Counted from the stretch's first letter, positions 1 to 8,646 are shown. The stretch is DNA of 64,000 nucleotides from Chloroflexota bacterium (GCA_021414245.1 JAIOOU010000017.1:372001-436000), one strand, 5' to 3'. Translations and numbers: made by a program. The notes: generated by a model not told the origin, from the sequence alone.

Positions 1-207
1 CAAGGATTAAAGGAACACGCCATTCCCATGTCTGCACGGATATTTGCCGTGGCAGATGTGTGGGATGCCCTAGTTTCCAACCGTTCCTATAACGAGGCCT
101 GGCCTCGCGAAAAAATAATCGACTATTTCGTCAAGCAGGCCGGCGTGCATTTCGATCCGCGCGTGGTCAACATTTTCCTCGAACTGGTCGAACGCGGCGA
201 GATATAA
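1..207 (+). CDS. HD-GYP domain protein, C-terminal end (partial)
   Basis: The window opens inside a gene and shows its last 68 codons, ending in TAA. The residues ARIFAVADVWDAL and the later VHFDPRVV are typical of the C-terminal part of an HD-GYP domain, the family of cyclic di-GMP phosphodiesterases. A second, complete GAF-HD-GYP protein at 17120-18388 ends with the same kind of sequence (ARIFTIVDYWDAL, IHFDPQFV), so the two are probably paralogous. The catalytic HD and GYP residues lie outside the window, so activity and any N-terminal sensor domain cannot be judged. Confidence 0.8.
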   Translation, partial: QGLKEHAIPMSARIFAVADVWDALVSNRSYNEAWPREKIIDYFVKQAGVHFDPRVVNIFLELVERGEI

Positions 208-267
208 TCAGGCCCTTTCCTGGCCGCATCAAATCAGCTTTCAAATTACCGGAGTTTTTATTTCACC

Positions 268-1611
268 ATGCCCGACCAAATTTATGTCATTGGACACGTC
301 AATCCCGATACCGATTCCATCGCCTCTGCGATGGGCTATGCCTGGCTGCTGCGCGAACGCGACGGGCTGAATTCCATTGCGGCGCGCGCCGGCGCCCTCA
401 ATGCCCAAACCTCCTGGGTGCTAAAGACCAACAAGCTCGAAGCGCCCACCCTGTTGACAGATGCCTCGCCCCGTTTCGAATCAGTCATGCGCCGGCTGGA
501 TACCCTGCATACTGACGCACAACTTGGCGCAGCCTGGACTCTGGCCAGCAAAACCGGCGGCATCGCACCCATCATCACCGAGGACGGAAAACCATTCGGA
601 ATCATCAACGGCATGAGTCTCTTCAAATATTTTACGGAAACCCTGGGTCCCCGTCCCGGGGACACGACAGTCCGCGAAATGATGTCTGCAGAATGCAGGC
701 ATGCTGCGGATACAACCGTTCCAAAATATGCAGCCAACGCGCATATTCGCGATTCACTGAACAAGATCCTACGGGATGAATTCAACGATTACTGGGTGGT
801 GGACGAGCATGGCATTTATGTCGGCATCGCAAATCAACGCGAAGTGCTCAACCCGCCCCGATTGAAGATCATTCTCGTGGATCACAATGAACCCCGGCAG
901 GCCATTGCCGCTCTTGAAGAGGCTGAACTGCTGGAGATCCTGGACCATCACCGGCTGGGAAATCCATATACACACCAACCGATCCGCTTTACGGTCGATG
1001 TGGTTGGGTCGACTTCCACGCTGGTGGCGGAGATGACCGCCGAGGCAGGACTCTCCATGCCTCCTCCTTTGGCAGGTACGCTTCTTGCCGGTCTGGTATC
1101 TGATACTCTCATCCTGACATCCCCCACTACCACGCCGCGCGACCACGCCGCTGCGGAACGTTTATCCCGCTGGGCCTTTGTCGGTGGAAGCCCGCTCAAA
1201 GGTGAGACGATCGAATCCTATGGAAAGGCTGTGCTGAGCGCAGGCGCAGGGCTTTCCAACCGGGACGCAAAGGATGTGGTCAGCACGGATATCAAGCCTT
1301 TTGAAGGCGGCGGCTTCAAATTTGCCGTAGCCCAGGCCGAAGTGACCGATATCCTGCAGCTGACGGAGCACCTCGGCCCGCTGCAATCCGCCCTGAATGA
1401 TCTGCGTGACAAGCGCGGCCTTGATTTTGCCATGCTGCTGGTCACTGATGTTGTGCGCGGTACGAGCCGCCTGCTGGTCACTGCAAATGCGCCTTCCGTT
1501 CTCGACGATCTACCCTACCCACCCCTCCCGGACGGCACCCGTGATGCGCAAGGCGTGGTATCCAGAAAGAAACAATTACTGCCTGCAGTGCTGGGGCTGC
1601 TGGAAAGATAA
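268..1611 (+). CDS. ppaC: Manganese-dependent inorganic pyrophosphatase with CBS insert (family II)
   Basis: This protein should hydrolyse pyrophosphate to phosphate in the cytoplasm, pulling biosynthetic reactions forward. The N-terminal GHVNPDTDS motif (residues 9-17) supplies the metal ligands H10, D14 and D16. A DHH motif follows in LEILDHHRLGN, and the C-terminal SRKKQ motif belongs to the DHHA2 domain. At 447 residues it is about 140 longer than plain family II enzymes. The extra sequence (about residues 75-200, with IAPIITEDGKPFGII and YWVVDEHGIYVGIA) is a pair of CBS motifs, which in this family bind adenine nucleotides and regulate activity. The DRTGG domain found in larger CBS-pyrophosphatases appears absent. 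A GGAG stands about ten bases before the ATG. Family assignment is firm; nucleotide control is inferred. Confidence 0.93.
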   Translation: MPDQIYVIGHVNPDTDSIASAMGYAWLLRERDGLNSIAARAGALNAQTSWVLKTNKLEAPTLLTDASPRFESVMRRLDTLHTDAQLGAAWTLASKTGGIAPIITEDGKPFGIINGMSLFKYFTETLGPRPGDTTVREMMSAECRHAADTTVPKYAANAHIRDSLNKILRDEFNDYWVVDEHGIYVGIANQREVLNPPRLKIILVDHNEPRQAIAALEEAELLEILDHHRLGNPYTHQPIRFTVDVVGSTSTLVAEMTAEAGLSMPPPLAGTLLAGLVSDTLILTSPTTTPRDHAAAERLSRWAFVGGSPLKGETIESYGKAVLSAGAGLSNRDAKDVVSTDIKPFEGGGFKFAVAQAEVTDILQLTEHLGPLQSALNDLRDKRGLDFAMLLVTDVVRGTSRLLVTANAPSVLDDLPYPPLPDGTRDAQGVVSRKKQLLPAVLGLLER

Positions 1612-1744
1612 ACGAATAGACCGTCCGCCGAAGGGCGCCAAGTACGGTAAAATGGATGTATGATGAAGTTAGGTAAAATTCGCATGAGCACCCCACACAA
1701 ACCCAGCGCCTGCCTTTGTGTTGAAAACGACAAGGCGGCCCGCC

Positions 1745-2074
1745 ATGAACAAGGATGATTCCATCCTCCTGCAGCATATCGTTGAAGCGATGGATCAGAT
1801 CGACCGTTATACGCGAGGCATGTCTGAGAGCGAGTTCTTCTCCCGAACCATGGTCCAGGATGCCGTCATGCGGCAAATCCAGGTGATCGGGGAGGCTGCC
1901 GGCTGTATTTCAGGTGAATTTCAAAGCGAGCATCCCAAACTGCCATTATCCAACATCATTGATGTTTGCAAAAAAAGCCTGCCCCAAAACATCACCATCA
2001 ACCTCGCGACTGTCTGGAACGTTGTTCAGGACGACCTCCCTCTCCACAAACAGGCCATCAAGAAACTTCTATAG
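1745..2074 (+). CDS. HepT-like (DUF86) protein with degenerate catalytic motif
   Basis: The 109-residue protein aligns over its whole length with HepT-like proteins, the HEPN-fold toxins of HepT-MntA systems: VIGEAA at 48-52, then HPKLP and LATVWNVVQDDLP near the end. Active HepT carries an RxxxxHxY motif just before the final helix. Here the corresponding residues are C75, P80 and N82, so all three catalytic positions are lost. No MntA-type nucleotidyltransferase gene lies beside it: upstream is the pyrophosphatase, downstream an unknown protein. It may be a remnant or a non-catalytic HEPN protein. An in-frame GTG at 1718 is an alternative start; the ATG at 1745 fits the family length better. 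Confidence 0.7.
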   Translation: MNKDDSILLQHIVEAMDQIDRYTRGMSESEFFSRTMVQDAVMRQIQVIGEAAGCISGEFQSEHPKLPLSNIIDVCKKSLPQNITINLATVWNVVQDDLPLHKQAIKKLL

Positions 2075-2149
2075 TTTATCCGTCGCGGACCTTGAACAGC
2101 GACCGAATACGCTCACGTGTTAAAAATACACGGGCGCAGAAAGAAATGC

Positions 2150-2485
2150 ATGGACAATCATATTCCCAATTCTCAATTAATCGAAGGCGACATCCCCTCG
2201 AGTCGCGCCAGCTGGAAAAAGATCCAGCCCTTCGCCCTGACTTTTAACGGATATAAACACTGGGGATCCTTCAAAAGCTGCCGCGAAGTAGCCGAACGCG
2301 GCGTGACCCTTTATAAAGGGAGAAAAGCCCTCAACCAATCGCTGACCGATTTGCGCACCTGCCTTTTCTTCGAAGCACGCCGCTGGAAGCACTACGAAAA
2401 AAGCCCGAGCAAAAAAGGCATGGAATATGTCCACGGGCTGGTTGAAGCGATCCGCGTGCGCGTCCACGCCAAGGAAATCGCCTAG
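2150..2485 (+). CDS. Hypothetical protein (111 aa)
   Basis: I do not recognise this family. The protein is small, basic and rich in aromatic residues (SWKKIQPFALTFNGYKHWGSF), with a central ARRWKHYEK segment and no membrane helix or signal peptide. The C-terminal half (about residues 60-111) looks helical. It follows the HepT-like gene by 75 bases and precedes xdhC by 26 bases on the same strand, so it may be cotranscribed with either. An in-frame GTG at 2117 would add 11 residues. It could be a DNA-associated protein from its charge, but nothing in the sequence establishes this. Confidence 0.55.
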   Translation: MDNHIPNSQLIEGDIPSSRASWKKIQPFALTFNGYKHWGSFKSCREVAERGVTLYKGRKALNQSLTDLRTCLFFEARRWKHYEKSPSKKGMEYVHGLVEAIRVRVHAKEIA

Positions 2486-2511
2486 GAATCCAAATCCATT
2501 CATTCTGGCCC

Positions 2512-3303
2512 ATGCAATCCATTTACCAAGCCCTCGCCGAACTGGAAAAAAACCATGAAACTGCCGCGCTCTGCACCGTGACGGGCAGTGAGGGATCCAC
2601 GCCGCGACATGTGGGCAGCAAAATGCTGGTCTACCCCGATGGACATTTCATCGGCACAGTCGGCGGCGGTGACCTTGAACATCGCGTGCTGGATGAAGCC
2701 TGGATGGCGATCAGTGACGGCCAGCCGCGCATGCTGCATTACAACATGGCCGACCCTTCCCGTGGAGATCCGGGTGTATGCGGAGGTCAGGTGGAGGTAT
2801 TTGTGGAACCCATTCTTCCCGCCCCCCAGCTGGTGGTGATCGGCGCCGGACATGTCGGCAAGGCGGTTGTGCACCTGGCGAAATGGCTCGGCTACCGGGT
2901 TGTGCTCAGCGATGACCGGGCGGATTTTTGCAAACCGGAAGCCACACCCGGTGCCGATGTTTATTTGCCCGTCCCCATGAACGAGCTCCCCAAACACATC
3001 CAAATCGACAAAAGAACGGTTCTGATCTTAACCACAAGAGGCTCGGCCATCGATGCGGCCGGTCTCTCCCCCCTGCTTGACTCGGCCTCCTCATACATTG
3101 GCGTGATTGGTTCAAAACGCAGGTGGGCCACCACAGTCAAGGCTTTAAAGGAAAAGGGGATCCCGGATGAAAAGATCGCCAAAGTGCACTCGCCGATGGG
3201 TCTGGAATTGGAAGCTGAAACGCCTGAGGAGATCGCCGTCAGCATCATGGCGGAGGTCATGATGATCAAGGACAAGGGCACCGGGAAGCCGATGAAGGGC
3301 TAG
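2512..3303 (+). CDS. xdhC: XdhC/CoxI family protein
   Basis: XdhC/CoxI proteins bind and sulfurate the molybdenum cofactor before it is inserted into xanthine dehydrogenase or carbon monoxide dehydrogenase. The N-terminal XdhC/CoxI domain is recognised by GSTPRHVGSKML and GTVGGGDLEHRV (about residues 28-62). The C-terminal Rossmann-like domain has VVIGAGHVGKAVVHLAKWLGY (about 107-127) and the closing GLELEAETPEEIAVSI. The 263-residue length is normal. No molybdenum hydroxylase subunit gene is visible in the window; the only pterin enzyme nearby is the aldehyde:ferredoxin oxidoreductase at 6320-8137, which uses a different cofactor arrangement. Its client enzyme is therefore probably encoded elsewhere. 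Confidence 0.9.
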   Translation: MQSIYQALAELEKNHETAALCTVTGSEGSTPRHVGSKMLVYPDGHFIGTVGGGDLEHRVLDEAWMAISDGQPRMLHYNMADPSRGDPGVCGGQVEVFVEPILPAPQLVVIGAGHVGKAVVHLAKWLGYRVVLSDDRADFCKPEATPGADVYLPVPMNELPKHIQIDKRTVLILTTRGSAIDAAGLSPLLDSASSYIGVIGSKRRWATTVKALKEKGIPDEKIAKVHSPMGLELEAETPEEIAVSIMAEVMMIKDKGTGKPMKG

Positions 3304-3420
3304 GCAGGAGAAAAACTCCTTGAAACAGAAGCGGGCTTGAGGTCTGAAAGGAAGCGCGAGCCCCTTGAAGCCTGAAACGTTCAAGAGCAAAGATCGTAGA
3401 GAGAATAGGATAAACGGTTC

Positions 3421-3449
3421 TTGTCCCGAAAAGTTCATTCGGCTATAAT
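3421..3449 (+). promoter_or_regulatory. Predicted sigma70-type promoter of the SPFH-HTH gene
   Basis: TTGTCC (3421-3426) and TATAAT (3444-3449) are separated by 17 bases, a good match to a housekeeping promoter. Transcription would start near 3456, leaving a short leader that contains the AAAGGAGA ribosome binding site before the ATG at 3480. Confidence 0.7.
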
Positions 3450-3479
3450 CTGAGAGAGAATTCAAAAGGAGACCAAACC

Positions 3480-4511
3480 ATGGCTAGAATTTTTGATGTC
3501 ATTGAATACGCAAATGAAATGAACGATGAGATCGTCCACCGCTTTCCCGAAACCGGGATCGGGGACTACCGCATCGGCTCCCAGGTGATCGTGCGCGAGA
3601 GCCAGAATGCGGTCTTTTTCCGCGATGGCAACGCCCTGGATGTCTTCAAGGCCGGACGCCACACGATCGCGACCGCCAACATCCCCAAACTGATTGACTT
3701 TATCGGCAAGGCTTTCAACGACCGCACTCCCTTCCCCGCCGAGGTCTATTTCGTATCGATGAAGGAATTTGCCAGCAAAAAATGGGGTACGCCGCAGCCG
3801 ATCATCGTGCGTAATCCCAACATGGGCCTGGGCGTTGCTCTCTTGCAGGGCTTTGGCACCTACTCCTTCCAGGTGAAGGATGCGCAACAATTCGTAACCC
3901 AGATCGTCGGCACGACCGGCACATACCGCACCTCCGAGATCGAAGAGCGCCTGCGCACCATGCTGCTTTCAAAGCTGCAGGATGTGCTGGGCGAGACCGC
4001 TGCAAAGAATTCCGTGCCTGAAATGATCGGCTTGACCGAGGAAATTGGCGCAGCCGTCCGCGCGAAGGCCAAGGATGATTTCGATGCCATCGGTTTGGTG
4101 TTGAAGACCTTCTACGTCGGCAATTTGAAACCGTCCGACAAATCGGCCCAGGAATTGCGTGACATGGGCATGCTCGACATGCAGACTTATACTCAACTGC
4201 AGGCCGCAGACGCGATGCGTGATGCCGCCCAGAACGAAGGCGGCGGCGCAGGCCTGACCGCAGGCATCGGCGCAGGCATGGGCATTGGGAACCTGATGGG
4301 CCAGGCTTTACAGGGTGGGATGCAAGGTGGATCCTCCGGCGGCTCAGCCACCATGCCCGACATCATGACCCCCGCGGAAGCCGCCAAATTCATGAAGGTC
4401 ACCGAAGATGACATCCTGGACGCGATCAAAGACGGCAGCTTGAAAGCCAAGAAAGTTGGCAAAGCCTTCCGCATCAGCAAGGATAACCTCGAAGCGTTCA
4501 TGAACAGCTAG
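3480..4511 (+). CDS. SPFH (band 7) domain protein fused to a C-terminal excisionase-type HTH
   Basis: The first ~235 residues form an SPFH/virion-core type domain of the kind found in stomatin-like scaffold proteins (PNMGLGVALLQGFGTYSFQV, then a helical EIEERLRTMLLSKLQDVL segment). A glycine- and methionine-rich linker (about 245-290) follows. The last ~50 residues (TPAEAAKFMKVTEDDI, then GSLKAKKVGKAFRI) are a helix-turn-helix of the excisionase/MerR-like 'DNA binding domain' type. No transmembrane helix is evident. SPFH proteins of this kind usually oligomerise on membranes; why one carries a DNA-binding fold is not known, and the HTH could instead serve protein binding. An AAAGGAGA ribosome binding site precedes the start. 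It is transcribed alone, bounded by a promoter and a terminator. Confidence 0.82.
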   Translation: MARIFDVIEYANEMNDEIVHRFPETGIGDYRIGSQVIVRESQNAVFFRDGNALDVFKAGRHTIATANIPKLIDFIGKAFNDRTPFPAEVYFVSMKEFASKKWGTPQPIIVRNPNMGLGVALLQGFGTYSFQVKDAQQFVTQIVGTTGTYRTSEIEERLRTMLLSKLQDVLGETAAKNSVPEMIGLTEEIGAAVRAKAKDDFDAIGLVLKTFYVGNLKPSDKSAQELRDMGMLDMQTYTQLQAADAMRDAAQNEGGGAGLTAGIGAGMGIGNLMGQALQGGMQGGSSGGSATMPDIMTPAEAAKFMKVTEDDILDAIKDGSLKAKKVGKAFRISKDNLEAFMNS

Positions 4512-4530
4512 ACCTGGATTGAAATTTGAG

Positions 4531-4569
4531 AATAAAAAGAGACTTTCCAATGGAAAGTCTCTTTTTATT
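4531..4569. terminator. Bidirectional intrinsic terminator
   Basis: AATAAAAAGAGACTTTCC and GGAAAGTCTCTTTTTATT form an 18 bp perfect stem with a 3-base loop and A/T tails on both sides. It lies between the convergent SPFH and NAD(P)HX repair genes. Confidence 0.92.
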
Positions 4570-4587
4570 CAGCATACTACGAACGAC

Positions 4588-6213
4588 TTATTCGAGGTCG
4601 CTCATCACATCCACAATGCTGTTCAATACGTCACCGGCCATGACGGATGCCGTCGTGCCGAGGTCTTCCGCGGCCAGCAGACCTGCCTGGGCGTGAATGT
4701 AGGCACCTGCAACGGCGGCATCATAAGCGTCCAGGCCCTGGGCGCGCAGCCCGACGATCAGCCCTGCCAGCACATCTCCAGTGCCTGCCCGGGCAAGGGC
4801 CGGAGATGCAACTGGGATGATCGTCATTTGATGATCGGGTGAAGCAATCACAGTGAAAGCTCCTTTCAAAACGACGACATGTCCCCATTCCCGGGCGTAT
4901 TTCCGGGCGATTGTTTGGCGGTCCTTTTGAATTTCATCCTTCGGCAGACCGGTCAAGGCAGCCATCTCACCCGGGTGTGGAGTTAATACACATCCAACGG
5001 GCAGCTTGCTGTGCCAGTCGGGAATTTTCGCAAGCAGGTTCAACCCGTCCGCATCCACCACCATGGGTGGAAGACCCCTATCCATTGGCTGGTCTTCCTT
5101 CTTCTCCGATTGAACAAGCCCGATCTGGAGGAATTGCTTGTGGGGATTGGACGCACTCGTGAGCAAGTTCTCCAAAAATTCACCGGTCTTCTTTTCGGCA
5201 CCGAGTCCGGGTCCGACGAGCAAAGCTGTTGCACGCGCAAAAGAACTGGTCAGCGCTTCAGCAGCATTGGCGGAAATGGCTCCCATTTCATGGGGAAGCA
5301 ATACCCAGGTGGCCTCAGGCAGTTGGCCCGCCAAAATACCGTGCAGGGGGGCAGGTATCGCCATGGTGACCAACCCGGCCCCCGCACGGTAGGCCGCCGT
5401 ACCCGCCAATAATGCTGCCCCCGTATAATTGATGGATCCAGACACGATCAAAGCCGTGCCAAAAGACCCTTTGTGCGAATCGAGTTCGCGTTCCGGAAGC
5501 AGTCTTGCCACCAGATCATGATCAGCAACCTCAATGATTACCTCCGCCCAGGATGAAAGATCATCGGGCAGGCCAATATCCACGACAGCAAGATTTCCAA
5601 CGTATTCAAAGGCTGGCAATTTCAACAACCCGCTTTTAACGGCAGCCATGCTCAGAGTCAGATCTGCGGGAATACACTCGATGGCAGCCTCTCCAGAGTC
5701 ACAATCCACCCCGCTGGGACAATCCACCGCAATTACAAAAGGCCGTATGTCCGCTTCGGACATAATGAAAAGCGACTGTTCAAGGACGTTGGAAATTTCA
5801 TCTCTTAGAGGCAGTTTGATCCCAGTCCCCAACAGGCCGTCCAGGATCACGTCCACTGTCTCAATGCTGGACCTCAATACGGAATAGTCAACATCCGATT
5901 CTGCAAAGAATACCTGTCCGCCCGCCTCCTGCAATCGGAGGATCAACTCGTCCTTTTTCCTGCGCTTGACCACATAGGCACTGGCATGCCAACCATCTCC
6001 CGCGAGATGAGTCAACGCGATCAATGTGTCTCCGCCATTGTTTCCCGGCCCCACTAGTCCCAGCACTTCCCCCCACTCATCCTCAAAAGCAATGTCAGAG
6101 ACCACTTCCGCGAGTCCGCGGCCGGCATTCTCCATCATTTCTGCATAAGGCAGACCGCTGGCGTCTGCTTCCTTTTCAATGGTGCGCATCTGCGCGACGG
6201 TTACAAGTTTCAT
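4588..6213 (-). CDS. nnr: Bifunctional NAD(P)HX epimerase / ADP-dependent NAD(P)HX dehydratase
   Basis: This enzyme repairs hydrated NADH and NADPH: the N-terminal YjeF_N domain interconverts R- and S-NAD(P)HX, and the C-terminal carbohydrate kinase-like domain dehydrates the S form using ADP. The epimerase domain shows VGPGNNGGDTL (about residues 52-62) and a DGLLGTG segment; the dehydratase domain shows HKGSFGTALIVSGS, VLTPHPGEMAALTG and GTGDVLAGLI near the end. The length of 541 residues is usual for the fused form. The start is placed at MKLVTVAQMRTIEKEADASG, which matches the family N terminus; an upstream in-frame ATG six codons earlier has no advantage. It is separated from the upstream aldehyde oxidoreductase gene by a terminator and so is probably independently transcribed. 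Confidence 0.95.
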   Translation of the reverse strand: MKLVTVAQMRTIEKEADASGLPYAEMMENAGRGLAEVVSDIAFEDEWGEVLGLVGPGNNGGDTLIALTHLAGDGWHASAYVVKRRKKDELILRLQEAGGQVFFAESDVDYSVLRSSIETVDVILDGLLGTGIKLPLRDEISNVLEQSLFIMSEADIRPFVIAVDCPSGVDCDSGEAAIECIPADLTLSMAAVKSGLLKLPAFEYVGNLAVVDIGLPDDLSSWAEVIIEVADHDLVARLLPERELDSHKGSFGTALIVSGSINYTGAALLAGTAAYRAGAGLVTMAIPAPLHGILAGQLPEATWVLLPHEMGAISANAAEALTSSFARATALLVGPGLGAEKKTGEFLENLLTSASNPHKQFLQIGLVQSEKKEDQPMDRGLPPMVVDADGLNLLAKIPDWHSKLPVGCVLTPHPGEMAALTGLPKDEIQKDRQTIARKYAREWGHVVVLKGAFTVIASPDHQMTIIPVASPALARAGTGDVLAGLIVGLRAQGLDAYDAAVAGAYIHAQAGLLAAEDLGTTASVMAGDVLNSIVDVMSDLE

Positions 6214-6268
6214 GGGGTTAATTAACCACAAATCGAAGAGGCTGAACAGGGGCGATTTATTGAATCCG

Positions 6269-6310
6269 TACCAAACAAAAAGGACGGTTGCCCGTCCTTT
6301 TTGTTTGGTA
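6269..6310. terminator. Intrinsic terminator downstream of the aldehyde:ferredoxin oxidoreductase gene
   Basis: TACCAAACAAAAAGGACGG and its exact complement flank a very short loop, giving a ~19 bp stem with A- and T-rich arms. It sits ten bases past the stop codon of the minus-strand aor gene and before nnr. Confidence 0.88.
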
Positions 6311-6319
6311 CATTAATGT

Positions 6320-8137
6320 TCATCCCCACAGGTCACGGGCAATGTCCACTAAATCCAACTCCAAAAGTTTGCCCTTTGAAGGCTTGCCACTTTCCTTATC
6401 CCAGCCTCGGGCTTCATAATATGCGTCCAGCATGGCCGCCAGGTCAGGGACGAAGCCCATGGTGCCGCCTTCCTTGTGCGGCAAGAGCAATGCTTTGGGC
6501 AGCTTGTCATTCACGCGGGTTAATCCCATGCGGTTGTTGATGGCTCGTTTGATGTTCCAGGCGCGCTCGCCGGATTTCATCAGATCTTCAAGGGTCCAAT
6601 TCAGGTCACAGGCCGCATTGACCAGGTCCACCTGCATTTGCGGATCCACATTGGCAAAAATACACATGATCGCAGAATTAAAGAATGTACGCCAATCCTG
6701 ATGTTTGGCGACATTTGCCGCCTTCTCCGCCTGGGCGTGCCGTTCAAAGTATGTAATGCCGATCTTTTCGTAGGTATGGCCAAAATCCACAAAGAAGTAA
6801 TCGGATTGATTATGACAGGCACCGCGCGGACTGGTCGCATACGATAAAGCCATGCCGGAAACTCCCCGCGGATCATGATAAGCCACCTCCAATCCATTGA
6901 CCTGCACGGCCTCCTCTTCGGCATCGAAGGCCGCCCCAAATTGACGGGAGCCAAGTGCAAGCAGATCACCAATTCCCTCCCGGCGGACAATCATGTGGAT
7001 CAACTGGCGCGCCGCCAGGAAACTGCCCCATGTGAGTTCCAGGCCACCGCTATCCTGTTTTGTGACCTTGCCCAATTCATACAAATGAAAGGCGAGACCG
7101 ATCGTGTTTGCCGTGCTGATCGTGTCAAGACCGTATTTATCGCAAAGTTCACCGAGCCGCACCACTTCCCCCAGGTTATCAATCAACAGATTGGGACCAA
7201 AACCGACGATCGTTTCATATTCGGGACCCTTGCGTTTCTGCCCGTCTCCCAGGTTGACGACCCGCCCGCAGGCAATCACGCAGCCCTGGCAGGCACTAAA
7301 GCCAACCAGCATGCTTTCCGCCATCTTCGAACCCGAAATATTATCGACACTTTCAAATGAGCCTTGATGATAGTATTTGGAAGGCATGCTTCCCAAATAC
7401 TCAGCATAATTTGCGACCCCCGCTGTGCCAACTTCATGCATTATTTTCGCTTCATTATCCTGTTTCAACGCCCGATTGGATTCGGAACGAAGCGCGGAAT
7501 ATTCCGCTTCATGAGCCACGGGTATCTTGTTTCTGCCGTACACAGCAACAGCCTTCAGGTTTTTCGAACCCATTACTGCACCAAGTCCGGTGCGCCCCGC
7601 CATTCTGCCGTGATCGCAGCAAATGGAGGAATACAAAACTCCGCGTTCTCCGGCCTCCCCGATCACGGCGACCCTTGCATTCTTGCGGTCGATTTCCTCT
7701 TTGACGATTTCCTGCGCCTCATAGACATCCCTGCCCCATACCTGCGCAGCATTGCGGACCTCAAGCCTGCCTTCTTCGATCCAAAGATAAACTGGCGAAG
7801 CGGCTTTTCCGGTGATCCACAAGCCGTCATAACCCGCCTTGCGAAGTTCCGGTCCCCAAAAACCTCCGATGCCTGATTCAGCCCACAAGTTTGTGGCAGG
7901 GCCCTTACCGCAGATCACAAAGCGGCCGGTTGTCGGGCCCGAGGTGCCGGTCAAAGGGCCATTGATGAACAACAATGGTGACTCAGGAGAAAGGGGGTCA
8001 AGATCCTTCGTCAGGAACGGATACAGGATCCGCGCTGCCAGGGAGGCGCCCCCGAGAAAATCACGTTCCCATTCCCTGGGAATGATGAATTCCTCTGTAT
8101 TGCCTGTGGAGAGATTAATTTTAAGTATGGGCTGCAT
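6320..8137 (-). CDS. aor: Aldehyde:ferredoxin oxidoreductase (tungsten enzyme)
   Basis: Members of this family oxidise aldehydes to acids with a tungsto-bispterin centre and pass electrons through a [4Fe-4S] cluster to ferredoxin. The N-terminal domain has GGASLAARILYPFL and GPTTGRFVICGKGP, both typical. The cluster ligands are visible as CxxCxxxC in FSACQGCVIACGR (about residues 283-290) and a distant Cys in AIMCIFAN (about 490). The length of 605 residues is normal. Substrate cannot be read from the sequence; scavenging of aldehydes from amino acid or fatty acid breakdown is a plausible role. It is followed by a terminator and preceded by the SCP2-domain gene on the same strand. Confidence 0.93.
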   Translation of the reverse strand: MQPILKINLSTGNTEEFIIPREWERDFLGGASLAARILYPFLTKDLDPLSPESPLLFINGPLTGTSGPTTGRFVICGKGPATNLWAESGIGGFWGPELRKAGYDGLWITGKAASPVYLWIEEGRLEVRNAAQVWGRDVYEAQEIVKEEIDRKNARVAVIGEAGERGVLYSSICCDHGRMAGRTGLGAVMGSKNLKAVAVYGRNKIPVAHEAEYSALRSESNRALKQDNEAKIMHEVGTAGVANYAEYLGSMPSKYYHQGSFESVDNISGSKMAESMLVGFSACQGCVIACGRVVNLGDGQKRKGPEYETIVGFGPNLLIDNLGEVVRLGELCDKYGLDTISTANTIGLAFHLYELGKVTKQDSGGLELTWGSFLAARQLIHMIVRREGIGDLLALGSRQFGAAFDAEEEAVQVNGLEVAYHDPRGVSGMALSYATSPRGACHNQSDYFFVDFGHTYEKIGITYFERHAQAEKAANVAKHQDWRTFFNSAIMCIFANVDPQMQVDLVNAACDLNWTLEDLMKSGERAWNIKRAINNRMGLTRVNDKLPKALLLPHKEGGTMGFVPDLAAMLDAYYEARGWDKESGKPSKGKLLELDLVDIARDLWG

Positions 8138-8175
8138 ATGGATTTAGGGCCGGACTTCACGTGAAAGCGGGAAGT

Positions 8176-8583
8176 TTATAATATTTCAGAAGTCGCCTCG
8201 TTGGCCACACGAACAAAATCCAACACGGTCGGAACGTTCCGCATCATGTAAGCCATGCTGCCCTGCACCTTAAGCTTCATGGTCATCATGGCCGTCATGG
8301 GATTCATTTTACCTGTCAGCACGGAAGTAATATTGCCGTAGGTGGAGGTCAGGGTAAAGGCCGGGTTTGGGTGGGCAGTGGCGTCCGGTTTGTACTCCGC
8401 CTTTCGGCACTTCCCGTGCCACAGGTCAAGATAGAACGTGAGGTCTTCCTTAAGGTTGCCATCCGCCTCAATACGGAAAAACAAGTCGCCCTCCCAGTTC
8501 TTTGCCACTTCCGAATAACGTTCATCCGAATTTATTTTCTGTTCCAACCCCATTAACCATTCCTCGCTGGGAAATACAGCCAT
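8176..8583 (-). CDS. SCP2 sterol/lipid-binding domain protein
   Basis: The protein is 135 residues and consists of little more than an SCP2 fold: a central VAKNWEGDLFFRIEADG strand pair and the C-terminal TGKMNPMTAMMTMKLKVQGSM segment, where SCP2 proteins form a lipid-binding tunnel. SCP2 domains bind fatty acyl-CoA or other lipids. It lacks a fused enzyme domain. It lies 38 bases upstream of aor on the same strand and may be in its operon. GGAGG stands about eight bases before the ATG. A second SCP2 protein is encoded at 29815-30141 next to the beta-oxidation genes. Confidence 0.82.
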   Translation of the reverse strand: MAVFPSEEWLMGLEQKINSDERYSEVAKNWEGDLFFRIEADGNLKEDLTFYLDLWHGKCRKAEYKPDATAHPNPAFTLTSTYGNITSVLTGKMNPMTAMMTMKLKVQGSMAYMMRNVPTVLDFVRVANEATSEIL

Positions 8584-8646
8584 TTCAACGCCTCCATTTT
8601 AGAAGATGCATAATTGTACCATTCCGGATTTCAAGGACTTTTATCC

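Noticed and set aside
1745-2074. Functional HepT-MntA toxin-antitoxin system
   Set aside because: The catalytic residues of HepT are missing and no nucleotidyltransferase gene is adjacent.
4911-5412. Several plus-strand frames over the NAD(P)HX repair gene
   Set aside because: They lie opposite a clearly conserved gene, show no family motifs and have no ribosome binding site.
7364-7876. 170-codon plus-strand frame opposite the aldehyde:ferredoxin oxidoreductase
   Set aside because: It is the antisense shadow of a conserved coding region, with His- and Pro-rich random composition.
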